Shown in pieces: positions 7,874 through 16,171 of a DNA stretch of 64,000 nucleotides. Numbering within the stretch: the stretch's first letter is position 1; every line of letters begins with the position of its first letter. The DNA comes from DASUPK01 sp963801055 (GTDB taxonomy: Bacteria > Actinomycetota > Thermoleophilia > Solirubrobacterales > 70-9). Both the position numbers and the translations under genes were made by a program. The notes beneath the pieces are model-generated. The model was not told the DNA's origin and did not search any database. It worked only from the letters and a program-made list of their open reading frames with translations. Where the stretch lies: contig CAWDDE010000001.1 of the NCBI GenBank assembly GCA_963801055.1, positions 248,001 through 312,000 on the forward strand, given 5' to 3'.

Positions 7874-9514
7874 ATGACGCCAAATCCGAGCAACCACGAG
7901 CAGGCCGCTCCGGAGACAGTGGCCGCGGAGGAGGCCGTCGTCCGACTCGAGGACATCCAGCGGGTCACCGAGTCCGCGCTCGCCTACCTCGACCTCGACG
8001 ACTTGCTTGCCGAGCTGCTGGAGAGGATCACCGGCATTCTCCAGGCGGATACCGCGGCCGTGCTGCTGGTCGAGGAAGACCGGCGCACGCTCGCCGCCCG
8101 AGCCGCGAGAGGGCTCGAGGAGGAGGTCGAGAGGGGGTTCCGCCTGCCGATTGGCCACGGCTTCGCCGGGCGGGTCGCCTTTACGAGGGAGCCAGTGGTG
8201 ATCGAAGACCTCGAGCGCACGCCCGGTCAGGTGGTCAATCCGCTGCTCCGGGAAAAGGGGGTGCGATCCCTGCTGGGGGTGCCCCTGGTGGTCGAGGGCG
8301 ACGTGATCGGGGTCCTGCACGTCGGCTCCCTCACCCCGCGGGAGTTCCGGGAGAGCGACATCGAGCTCCTCCTGCTGGTCGCCGACCGTGTCGCGCTCTC
8401 CATCGAGCGATCCCGGCTCATGGTCCAGGGACAGATCGCCCAGACGCTCCAGCGCAGCCTGCTGCCACGCACCCTGCCCCAGCTGCCGGGGCTGCGGATG
8501 GCGGCCCGTTACCTGCCCGCCGCGCACGAGTCCGCCGTGGGCGGCGACTGGTACGACGTGATCGAGCTCGGCGACCGGCGGCTCGGCTTCGTGATCGGGG
8601 ACGTCGCCGGCCACGGCATGGGGGCCGCCACCTTCATGGGGCAGCTGCGGAGTGCCATCCGCGCCTACGCGCTGGACACCGAGGCCCCCGGGGAGGTGGT
8701 CACCAAGCTCGCGCAGTTCTCGCACAGCACGCACACACGGATGGCGACGGTGGTCTACGCGACTCTCAACCTGAATACCTGGGTGGTCCGCTTCGCGCGC
8801 GCCGGTCACCCGTACCCGCTACTCCTGCGCTCTGACGGAAGCGCGAACTTCCTCTCCGATGCCGGCGGGCCGCCTCTGGGAACGGGGGGATCATCGCCGT
8901 ACCAGGAGCAGCGGGTGGCGCTCTCCGCGGGCGAGACGCTCCTGCTCTACACGGACGGGCTGATCGAGCGCCGCGGGTGGCGGCTCTCCGAGGGCGAGGC
9001 GAAGCTCGTGGATGCCGCGATCCACGCGCCGGACGAGCCGGAGCTCATGTGCCAGGCGATCACCTCCCGGCTGACGGAGGGAATTGAGATCGCCGACGAC
9101 ATCGCGGTGCTCGCCGTGCAGACCGTCGGCCTGGACGAGCTGTTGGAAGTGGAGATGCCCGCGGCGGCCGAGCAGCTGGCGACGATCCGACACCTGATCC
9201 GGCGGTGGGTGGAGGCAAACGACGGCTCCGACGATGACTGCGCGGCCTTCGCGATCGCCGTCTCCGAGGCCTGCGCGAACGCAATCGAGCATGCATATGG
9301 CCCCGAGGATGCGAAGATCGAAATCCGCGCGGCGCTCGTCGACGGCGTGGCGACGGTCGCGATTCGCGACCGGGGAACGTGGCGGGAGCCTCGTGGGGAA
9401 AACCGCGGCCGAGGAATTCCGATCATGCGCGAGTTCATGGATGATGTCTCGATCGAGAGGCCGGATCGGGGAACGACGGTGAGGCTTCGGCGGCGCCTGA
9501 GGGCCGGGTCGTGA
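7874..9514 (+). CDS. GAF / PP2C phosphatase / HATPase fusion (RsbU-RsbW-like)
   Basis: 546-residue soluble signalling protein with three domains. Residues ~20-175 form a GAF sensor (IGHGFAGRVAFTREPVVIEDL). Residues ~185-415 are an RsbU/SpoIIE PP2C phosphatase (AVGGDWYDVIEL, VIGDVAGHGMGAA, LLYTDGLIERR). The C-terminus is an anti-sigma-type HATPase kinase with N-box ACANAIEHAY, G1 IRDRGTW and G2 NRGRGIPIM. The fusion places phosphatase and kinase activity toward an antagonist in one chain. The next gene encodes a STAS antagonist and overlaps it by 4 bases, the presumed substrate. No sigma-factor gene is adjacent, so the downstream target is unknown. Confidence 0.9.
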   Translation: MTPNPSNHEQAAPETVAAEEAVVRLEDIQRVTESALAYLDLDDLLAELLERITGILQADTAAVLLVEEDRRTLAARAARGLEEEVERGFRLPIGHGFAGRVAFTREPVVIEDLERTPGQVVNPLLREKGVRSLLGVPLVVEGDVIGVLHVGSLTPREFRESDIELLLLVADRVALSIERSRLMVQGQIAQTLQRSLLPRTLPQLPGLRMAARYLPAAHESAVGGDWYDVIELGDRRLGFVIGDVAGHGMGAATFMGQLRSAIRAYALDTEAPGEVVTKLAQFSHSTHTRMATVVYATLNLNTWVVRFARAGHPYPLLLRSDGSANFLSDAGGPPLGTGGSSPYQEQRVALSAGETLLLYTDGLIERRGWRLSEGEAKLVDAAIHAPDEPELMCQAITSRLTEGIEIADDIAVLAVQTVGLDELLEVEMPAAAEQLATIRHLIRRWVEANDGSDDDCAAFAIAVSEACANAIEHAYGPEDAKIEIRAALVDGVATVAIRDRGTWREPRGENRGRGIPIMREFMDDVSIERPDRGTTVRLRRRLRAGS

Positions 9515-9873
9515 TGTCCCCGCTGGCCAGGCTGTCGCTCGAGAGCCAGGGCGATGTCGAGCTGGCGAAGGTCGCGGGCGAGGTCGACTCCTCGAACGTC
9601 GCGGACCTGAGCCAGCGGCTGCTCGCCGCGGTCTCCAACAAGGCGCGCGCCCTCGTCCTTGACCTGAGCGAGACCAGCTACATCGACAGTGCGGGGATCA
9701 CCCTGATCTTCGACGCGGCGGCCCGCCTGCGCAATCGCCGCCAGGAGCTGCGGCTCGTGGTCACGCCTCGTTCCTTCGTCGGCGAGGTGCTCGCGGCCGT
9801 CTCCATGGAGCGGTCCGTCCCAATCGATGCGCAATTGGACGACGCCCTGCGCGCGGTCGAGGCCTCCGGCTAG
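9511..9873 (+). CDS. STAS-domain anti-sigma factor antagonist
   Basis: 120-residue STAS protein. The segment DLSETSYIDSAGITLIF carries the phosphorylatable serine context (IDSAG) of SpoIIAA/RsbV antagonists. Its GTG start at 9511 overlaps the stop of the phosphatase-kinase gene (an ATG at 9514 is equally possible), so translation is probably coupled. It is the expected substrate of the fused kinase and phosphatase. It ends in a 4-base convergent overlap with the FHA gene. Confidence 0.9.
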   Translation: MMSPLARLSLESQGDVELAKVAGEVDSSNVADLSQRLLAAVSNKARALVLDLSETSYIDSAGITLIFDAAARLRNRRQELRLVVTPRSFVGEVLAAVSMERSVPIDAQLDDALRAVEASG

Positions 9874-10439
9874 GCGCTGGCGCCCGCGCTCATGACCACG
9901 CTGAGGGTGTAGCGCCCGATCTGAAGCTCGTCACCGTCGCCGAGGGGGCTCCAGTCGACGGGCTCACCGTTCACCGAGATGCCGTTCATGGAGCGGTCAT
10001 CGAGGACGCGCAGCTCACCCTCGGGCGTCTGCACGACCACGGCGTGCCGCCGTGACACGGTCGGGTCATCGAGCCGGATGTCCGCCGAGCGGCTGCGGCC
10101 GATCCGCGACCAGCCCGTGGAAAGCTCGATGACCCGGGTTCGTCCGTCCGCGAACATCGCAAGGTACTTCCCGGGCTGCTCGATCGACTCGCGCACGTCG
10201 TCGAGCCAGTCCGCCGGCTTGGCCGCCGGACGCACGACGGCGATATTCCGCAGCGTCGGCTGCTCGAAGAGGGAGGCACGACGGAAGTCGGTGCCGCCGC
10301 AATTGGGGCAGTTCGGAATCGACTCGGTCGGCTCGAACGAGACCGGGAAGGAGCACCCTTGACAAACAAATGATCCGACGCCGCCAGCGGTCTCTCCCGC
10401 GTGGTGGAGATCGTCCTGACTCTGTCCTAATACGGCCAT
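9870..10439 (-). CDS. Zinc-ribbon and FHA domain protein
   Basis: 189 residues. An N-terminal zinc ribbon (CQGC ... CPNCGG) is joined by a linker to a C-terminal FHA phosphothreonine-binding domain with SRIGRSRSADIRLDDPTVSR, then the conserved SMNGISVNG. FHA proteins bind phosphothreonine partners of Ser/Thr kinases. No kinase is adjacent. It is convergent with the STAS gene and may belong to the same signalling theme. The partner is unknown. Confidence 0.85.
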   Translation of the reverse strand: MAVLGQSQDDLHHAGETAGGVGSFVCQGCSFPVSFEPTESIPNCPNCGGTDFRRASLFEQPTLRNIAVVRPAAKPADWLDDVRESIEQPGKYLAMFADGRTRVIELSTGWSRIGRSRSADIRLDDPTVSRRHAVVVQTPEGELRVLDDRSMNGISVNGEPVDWSPLGDGDELQIGRYTLSVVMSAGASA

Positions 10440-10560
10440 CCGGGGGTGCGGCGGATACTACTGCGCATACTGCGTAATGGCTAGGAATTCTTGCCCTTTA
10501 GTACGGAAAGTCCATGATTTCCAGGGATCGTCCGCGAGCCGTTCCGCGCCGAACGACGAC

Positions 10561-10575
10561 TACAATCGCCCGCCC
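10561..10575 (+). promoter_or_regulatory. -10 element of a probable leaderless transcript
   Basis: TACAAT at 10561-10566 lies 9 bases before the GTG at 10576, so transcription would start at or within a few bases of the start codon. No ribosome binding site is present. This spacing recurs at several genes in the window. Confidence 0.45.
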
Positions 10576-11079
10576 GTGGGGCCCATCACGATCACCACCT
10601 CCATCGACGCCTCGCGGGAGCGCGTCTTCGACTTCATCTCCGACCTGGCGACCCGTCCCAGCTGGATCGATCACTTCGCCCGGGACTACCGTCTCGAGCG
10701 CATCCCCGCAGCGGGCCGGGGTGCGGCCGCACGGTTCCGGGTCGATGCTCCCGCGGGCGTTCGCTACATGGAGACCGTGATCGCCGAGGTTGACCGTCCG
10801 TATCGGATTGTCGAGCACGGCCGGGGAGGGCGGCTAGACCGGGTGCCGATGCACCTCGTCTGGGAGCTGGAGGCGGGCCCGACCACTACGGTGACGCTCA
10901 CATTTTGGACCGCTCCGGCTTTGCCGATCGACCGGATCAGGGAGTTCGGCCGAGAGCGGTGGTGGCGCCGGCGGTGGGGAAAGGCCCTGCGGCGGATGCG
11001 TGAGCAGATCGAATCCGGTGCGCCAGCCCACCGGATCGAGGTCGCCGGGGCTGATCGTGTCCCGGCCAGCGCCGGATAG
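10576..11079 (+). CDS. SRPBCC-fold (polyketide cyclase-like) protein
   Basis: 167-residue protein beginning VGPITITTSIDASRERVFDFISDL, the typical first strand and helix of START/SRPBCC lipid- or ligand-binding proteins. GTG at 10576 is preferred over an in-frame ATG at 10477 because the extra residues look non-coding and a -10 element sits 9 bases upstream of the GTG. The C-terminal helix (RWWRRRWGKALRRMREQI) is strongly basic. The ligand is unknown. Confidence 0.75.
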   Translation: MGPITITTSIDASRERVFDFISDLATRPSWIDHFARDYRLERIPAAGRGAAARFRVDAPAGVRYMETVIAEVDRPYRIVEHGRGGRLDRVPMHLVWELEAGPTTTVTLTFWTAPALPIDRIREFGRERWWRRRWGKALRRMREQIESGAPAHRIEVAGADRVPASAG

Positions 11080-11092
11080 ACTGCGCGCCCTC

Positions 11093-11641
11093 ATGCGCCC
11101 CGGCCACAAGGGAGCCCTGGCCTTCGCGTTTGTGCTCGCCCTCGCCCTGCTGGGTCTATCCGGCTGCGGCAACGACCTGGGCGAGGAGGCCGACGAGGGC
11201 GTCCCGATCCAGCTCGGGGATCTGAAGATCAACGTGCAGGAGACTCGCTTCCTGAACCCGGCGCAGCCCGATGACAAGGAGTACCTGCAGGGCCAGCAGC
11301 TGCCCCCGCCGGCGGGCAAGTCCTACCTCGGTGTCTTCCTGACGATTCACAACGCTGGCGATACGGCCGTCAGACTGCCCGACAACGCGCAGATCAGCGT
11401 TGTCGACACGACCGGCGCCGCGTACGAGGCGATCCCGAGTCAAACGGACTTCGCGGCTCCGCTGGGGACAGAGCTCGCTGGCGGAGCCGACGTGCCCGCG
11501 CCGGGCACAGCCGCGGCGAATGGGCCGACGCAGGGGGCGCTCGTTGTCTTTCTCGTCGACCAGGGGGTCAGCGAGAACCGTCCGCTCAAGCTCGAGATCG
11601 AATTCCAGGGCGAGACCGGCGAAATCACGCTCGATATCTAG
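11093..11641 (+). CDS. Putative lipoprotein, DUF4352-like
   Basis: 182-residue exported protein. The N-terminus has a basic n-region, a hydrophobic core and the lipobox LSGC near residue 25, so it is likely lipid-anchored outside the membrane. The rest resembles the DUF4352 beta-sandwich (YLGVFLTIHNAGDTAVRLP). ATG at 11093 is chosen because it produces the signal peptide directly; TAGACT at 11077-11082 lies 10 bases ahead, suggesting a leaderless mRNA. The function of this family is unclear. Confidence 0.75.
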   Translation: MRPGHKGALAFAFVLALALLGLSGCGNDLGEEADEGVPIQLGDLKINVQETRFLNPAQPDDKEYLQGQQLPPPAGKSYLGVFLTIHNAGDTAVRLPDNAQISVVDTTGAAYEAIPSQTDFAAPLGTELAGGADVPAPGTAAANGPTQGALVVFLVDQGVSENRPLKLEIEFQGETGEITLDI

Positions 11642-11668
11642 CGTCGCGCCACGGAAGCCCTTGGTGGG

Positions 11669-11980
11669 ATGAGGAAGACTCAGCTCCAGGCGCTGCTCAT
11701 CATCGGTGCTGTCGGCGCGGGGCTCGCCCTGATCCAGCTGCTCGGCGTGGCAGGTGGGCTCGTGGGTGTTGGTCTGATGGTCGTCTCGACGATCCTCACC
11801 GCTCCTGCAGCCCCCGAGCCAGGCACCCGTGGGCTCAACTGGTGGGCTCTGCTCGCCGGCGGGACGGCGCTTGCGCTGATCGGCGTACCCCTCGGCCTGG
11901 CGCTCGAGGCGCCGGGCGGCCTGCTCACCGCCGTCGGCGGGGGGATGGCCATCGTCGGGGTTGCGTTCGGCTATCCGTAG
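11669..11980 (+). CDS. Small membrane protein
   Basis: 103 residues, largely hydrophobic and rich in Gly, Ala and Leu, with about four transmembrane segments (LLIIGAVGAGLALIQLL, VGVGLMVVSTILTA, ALLAGGTALALIGV, LLTAVGGGMAIVGVAF). It begins 27 bases after the lipoprotein gene on the same strand and is probably co-transcribed. No family or function is recognised. Confidence 0.6.
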   Translation: MRKTQLQALLIIGAVGAGLALIQLLGVAGGLVGVGLMVVSTILTAPAAPEPGTRGLNWWALLAGGTALALIGVPLGLALEAPGGLLTAVGGGMAIVGVAFGYP

Positions 11981-12017
11981 CGGCCGCTTGCAGCCGCGAT
12001 CTGATGGCGAAGCCGTC

Positions 12018-13884
12018 TTACTTCGACAATGCCGAGGCGAGGATCTCGCGCGCGATCGGCGCGGCGGTCGTTCCGCCGTCGCCCGAGGCGTCGATCAGCA
12101 TGACGGCGACCGCGAGCCTCGGGTGCCGCGCCGGGGCGAAGGCGAGGAACCAGGCGTCGATCAGCTGGTTTTCCTGCTGGCCCGGAGCCGCGGGCGGCGC
12201 GCCCGGCCTGGGGCCGAGCTCGGCGGTCCCGGTCTTGCCGGCGACCTCGACCCCGGGGATGTTCGCCGCCACGCCGGTCCCCGAAGTGACCACGGCGCGC
12301 ATCAGCCCGGTGAGCACCCGAGCGTTCTCCCTGGAGGTGACCTCGACCGGCTTCGCGTCGCTTTGCAGCGCCGGGTCCTTGACGATCGGCGTCGGGCTGC
12401 GGACGCCGTCGTTGGCGACGGTCTGGGCGACGGACGCCATCCCGAGGGGCGTCGCCAGCACCCTGCCCTGACCGAAGGCGGTGACCGACAGCTCCGTGTG
12501 GCTGGTGTCATCGCTGAAGTCGGTCGGCATCGTCATGCGCCCGGGCTCCGCGGCGGCGGTCGCTGAGGCGTTGTAGAGACTCGTCGGCTGGTTCCAGCCG
12601 TACCTCTCGGAGGTGTCCACCAGTCGCTTCGCTCCGACCTTGACACCGAGGGGCGCGAAGACGGTGTTGCACGAGTTCGCGAATGCCTGGGTGAAGGTGC
12701 CGCCGCAGGACTCATCGTGGGCGTTGTGTACGACGCGGGCGCCACTCTGCAGGTCCGGGTTGATCTCGGTCAGCACGGGAAAGGTGTCGCTCGAGCTTCA
12801 CGTCGTGGCCCTCGAGCGCGGCCGTCGTGGTGATCACCTTGAAGGTCGACCCCGGCGGTTGCGGAGCTGAGTACGCTGATCCCGCGAGCGCCAGCACGTT
12901 GCCGTTCTTGGCGTTGAGCACGACGACGCCGCCCGATTGGCCCCCGAGCGCGTTCACGGTGGTCGCCTGCAGGAGCGGGTCGATCGTCGTCTGCACCGGC
13001 TGGCCGGGTCTCCCCTGCGCCGTGGCGAGCACCCGCCCCTTCGTCCGCGCGGGGACATCTGGAAGCGGGGTGTCCGCCGGGACCGCGAGCAGCTGGCCGC
13101 TCGGTGTCCCGGAGAGGCGCGGGTTGAAGGCGAGCTCGAGCCCGCTGATGCCCGTGCTCTGGTTCGTTGGGTAGCCGGCGCGCCGAAGCTTCGCTTGCTG
13201 ATCGGCGTCGGGGGCACCCGTCACGCCGGCGACGTCGATTGCGTCGGAGCCGAGCGGGGAGGAGCGATCGTCGGTTGGGCCCTCGGCGAGGGAGACGTTG
13301 TGCTTGGCGAGGATCGACGCACGCCGGCCCAAGCTCAGGCGCCTCCCCACGCGCTCCCCCGTCTGCAGGCCCGGAAAGGTCAGGTGCGGGGCCCAGGCGA
13401 CCTTGCCGCCGTCGAGGGGCAGCCGGAGGGTTCCGTCGACCTTGCCGAAGAGTCTGGTTCGCACTCCGACCTGGAGGTCGACCACCTCCGTGCCATTGAC
13501 GCTCTTCGGGCCGTCTGCATCACCCGGATCGATCGCGGTGGCAGTGGCGGCCTCCTGCGCGGCGCCGTAGGCGCTGGCAAGCTCGGCGGCGGAGTACTGG
13601 GCCTGCGCGGAGTCGGAGAGCTCGTCGTGCATCGCCTTGAAGTCCTGATCGGCCCAGTCGTCGGCGAACCGCTTCGCCATGTCCTGCTCGGGGCTTCCCG
13701 CCGAGCTGATCACGCCGAAGATGAAGGCGATCACGGCGACGACCGCCAGAGGGAGCGCCCGCTGGCGCAGCCGACGCTGGCGTTCGCTGAGGGGCCCGCG
13801 CTGCGCGCGGGGCAGGCGGCTCGGCCGCTGCGGCGGCCGCTTCTCCCGTCCTCGTCTCCGTGACCGTGTCACGGGGGGATTCAC
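12018..13884 (-). CDS. PBP2a-like transpeptidase (frameshifted)
   Basis: About 620 residues when two frames are joined at ~12793. Order: basic N-terminus, one TM anchor (ALPLAVVAVIAFIFGVI), an NTF2-like MecA_N domain (RFADDWADQDFKAMHDELSD), then a penicillin-binding transpeptidase with STFK (in PPGSTFKVIT), SCN (in ANSCNTVF) and KTG (in VAGKTGTAE). It would cross-link peptidoglycan outside the membrane. All catalytic motifs remain, so the break looks like a one-base sequencing error. GTG start at 13884. It is divergent from the MarP-like gene with a 42-base gap. Confidence 0.85.
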
Positions 13885-13926
13885 GCGGGCAAAGGTAGTC
13901 GCTCGTACGCTTGTATTCGGGAAACT

Positions 13927-15085
13927 GTGACCGGCCTCGACTGGCTGATCGTTGCTTTTGCCCTGGCCATGGGGCTCTGGGGCTACCAGCAGGGGCTGAT
14001 CGTAGGGCTACTCAGCCTCGGCGGCTTCGCGATCGGCGCCTTCCTCGGCAGCCGGCTCGGGCCAGCCCTGCTCCGCGAGGGGTCCCACTCTCCGTATGCG
14101 CCCGCGACGGCGCTCGCCGGCGCGCTCCTGATCGGCGGGATCGTCGCGGTCTCGCTGGAGAGTGTCGCGTTCGGGTTGCGCCGGCGCCTCCTCGGCGCGG
14201 CGGGGCGGCATCGCAGCGTCGCGATCGCTGAGTCCTCGGGTGGGGCCGCGCTGCTCGTAGCGCTCGCGCTCGGCCTCGCCTGGCTCTTCGGCGCCGTGGC
14301 GCTCAACGCACCGGGGGCGAAGGGGCTCCGGAAGGCGGTTCAGCGCTCGGCGATCCTGCGGGCGCTGAACGACGCGTTCCCGCCGTCGAGCGATCTGATC
14401 AACGCCCTGAACCGGATCGATCCCCGGCTCTCGGTCCAGGGGCCGAGTCCCAAGGTCGCCGCGCCAGACTCGAAGATCGCGCGGGACCCCGATGTCCGGG
14501 CGGCGTCGAACAGTGTGGTCCGCGTCCTCGGGACCGCCTGCGGCCTCGGGGTCGAGGGATCGGGCTGGGTCGCGGGGCCGGGCCTGGTGGTGACGAATGC
14601 GCACGTGGTGGCCGGTGAAACCGACACCACGGTGACGCCACCCGGCCGCTCGTCGCTCGACGCGATGGCCGTGCACTACGACCCGACGAACGACCTCGCA
14701 TTGCTTCGGGTCAGCGGGCTCAACAAGGCCCCGCTGCTCGTTCGCCGCCCAGGTGCGACGCGGGACCCCGGGGGCGGTCCTCGGCTATCCCGAGAACGGG
14801 CCGTTGACGATCACGCCGGCGCGGGTTGGGTCGACGGGTCCGGTGATCACCCAGGACTCCTACGGGCGGGGGCCGTTCACCCGTGAGCTGACCGCTCTCC
14901 GCGGCGAGGTCAGGAGCGGCGACTCGGGCGGCCCGCTGGTCGACGCCGACGGCAAGGTGATGGGCACGGTCTTCGCGGCGACCACCGAGGGAAAGCCTGG
15001 CGGCTACGCGGTGCCGAACGCCAGCGTCGCCCGCGCGCTCGGCGACTCGAGTGGGCAGGTGAGTACGGGCCCCTGCACACGGTAG
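13927..15085 (+). CDS. MarP-like CvpA-trypsin membrane protease (frameshifted)
   Basis: About 385 residues after joining frames near 14757. The N-terminal half is a CvpA-like four-TM domain (GLDWLIVAFALAMGLWGYQQG). The C-terminal half is a trypsin-fold protease with His in TNAHVVAG, Asp in YDPTNDLALL and Ser in RSGDSGGPLVD. The mycobacterial homologue MarP is a periplasmic protease needed for acid resistance. The catalytic triad is complete across the frameshift, so the gene is probably intact in the organism. GTG start. Confidence 0.87.
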
Positions 15086-15110
15086 GCGCCCAACGCCAGT
15101 TTGGCGGTCT

Positions 15111-15127
15111 CTTACGATCGGTAAGCT
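15111..15127 (+). promoter_or_regulatory. HxlR-type operator overlapping a -10 element
   Basis: CTTAC-GATCG-GTAAG at 15111-15125 is an inverted repeat with 5-base arms. TAAGCT at 15122-15127 is a -10-like hexamer that overlaps the right arm, 9 bases before the GTG at 15137. TTAC/GTAA dyads are typical for HxlR-family sites, so negative autoregulation is likely. Confidence 0.5.
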
Positions 15128-15136
15128 TGGAGCGAG

Positions 15137-15490
15137 GTGAGATCCAAGTCCGGCGCCGGCCCGCGGGGGATGGCCAAGCCAAGACAGGTGTGCCCGCACT
15201 ACCACGGCGCCGTGGAGCTGATCGGCCGCCGCTGGGCGGGGGCGATCCTCTATGCACTCACCAGCGGCCCGCTTCACTTCGCCGAGCTCAAGGACGCGGT
15301 CCCCGGAATGTCGGACCGGCTGCTCTCCTGCCGACTCAAGGAGCTCGAGGAGGCCGGCTTGGTGCGGCGCGAGGTGCACTCCTCGGGGAAGCGCGTGCGG
15401 GTGAGCTATGAGCTCACCAGGAAGGGGCATTCACTCGAGCCGGTGATGGGCGGCCTTCGCGAGTGGGCCCGTGCGTGGCACCGCGCGTAG
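15137..15490 (+). CDS. HxlR-family transcriptional regulator
   Basis: Winged-helix regulator with the HxlR core: CPHYHGAVELIGRRWAGAILYAL, then PGMSDRLLSCRLKELEEAGLV and a C-terminal wing (VSYELTRKGHSLEPVM). The cysteine near the N-terminus is in the position used by redox- or electrophile-sensing members. The start is either GTG 15137 (117 aa, leaderless) or ATG 15170 (106 aa). The MarP-like gene ends 51 bases upstream. Its targets other than itself are unknown. Confidence 0.88.
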   Translation: MRSKSGAGPRGMAKPRQVCPHYHGAVELIGRRWAGAILYALTSGPLHFAELKDAVPGMSDRLLSCRLKELEEAGLVRREVHSSGKRVRVSYELTRKGHSLEPVMGGLREWARAWHRA

Positions 15491-15598
15491 GGCGCGCGAC
15501 GCTGGCAGGATCGGATCGCTTGAGCCCTACAGGTAGCGCGCCCGCCTGATGCGGGTTTAGCCAGACCGCAGTCAAGCGCGGCGGCGACGCGCCGGTTC

Positions 15599-16171
15599 CT
15601 ACCAAGCCCTGGGATTACCGTCCGGGATCTTGTCGATCACGAGCTCCGCCTCGACGCGCTCGACCGGGTATGGGGTGGTGGCCCGGTAGTGATCGAGCTC
15701 GTCGGGCCCGAGCGCCTCGAACCCCTTCTCAACGGCCTCGGCGTAGGTGCGGAGGATCACCGCGTCCTCCGGAGGCTGTGGCGCGAAATGGAACGGTTTC
15801 GCCGTGTAGGTGACGATCCGCCCTGGCAGGTCCTCGCCCTCGACCGACCTGGTGACGTCGACTCGGTCGTAGCGGATCTCGCGAATGTCCAGCCGGTCGA
15901 GCTCGGCCTCGGTCAGCTCGATGACCACGCCGTTGACGGGTCCCGCCCCGTCCTCGCCCTCCTCGACGTTGAGCCCGAGGATCCACTCCGGTCGCCATCC
16001 GCCGGCACACTCGAAGGTCTTCTCGCAGGTCAGGTTGTCGCGACGCTGGGAGAAGCGCCTCCGCCAGTCGTGGAGTCGGATGGGGCGCAACTCGCCCGCC
16101 GGGCGGCCAAGGGTCATCGAGGCGCTCTCAGGGAGGACCAGCGAGCCGTAGCCGAAGAGGCCGATCTTCAT
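15599..16171 (-). CDS. Gamma-glutamylcyclotransferase-like protein
   Basis: 190 residues beginning MKIGLFGYGSLVLPESA. The glycine-rich YGSL loop near residue 8 is characteristic of the gamma-glutamylcyclotransferase (GGCT/AIG2-like) fold, with GVVIELTEAELDRLDIRE in the expected central position. Family members cyclise gamma-glutamyl groups or act on related amides; the substrate is unknown. The ATG overlaps the stop of the helicase-nuclease gene by 4 bases, so it is the last gene of that operon. A functional link to DNA repair is not obvious. Confidence 0.78.
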   Translation of the reverse strand: MKIGLFGYGSLVLPESASMTLGRPAGELRPIRLHDWRRRFSQRRDNLTCEKTFECAGGWRPEWILGLNVEEGEDGAGPVNGVVIELTEAELDRLDIREIRYDRVDVTRSVEGEDLPGRIVTYTAKPFHFAPQPPEDAVILRTYAEAVEKGFEALGPDELDHYRATTPYPVERVEAELVIDKIPDGNPRAW

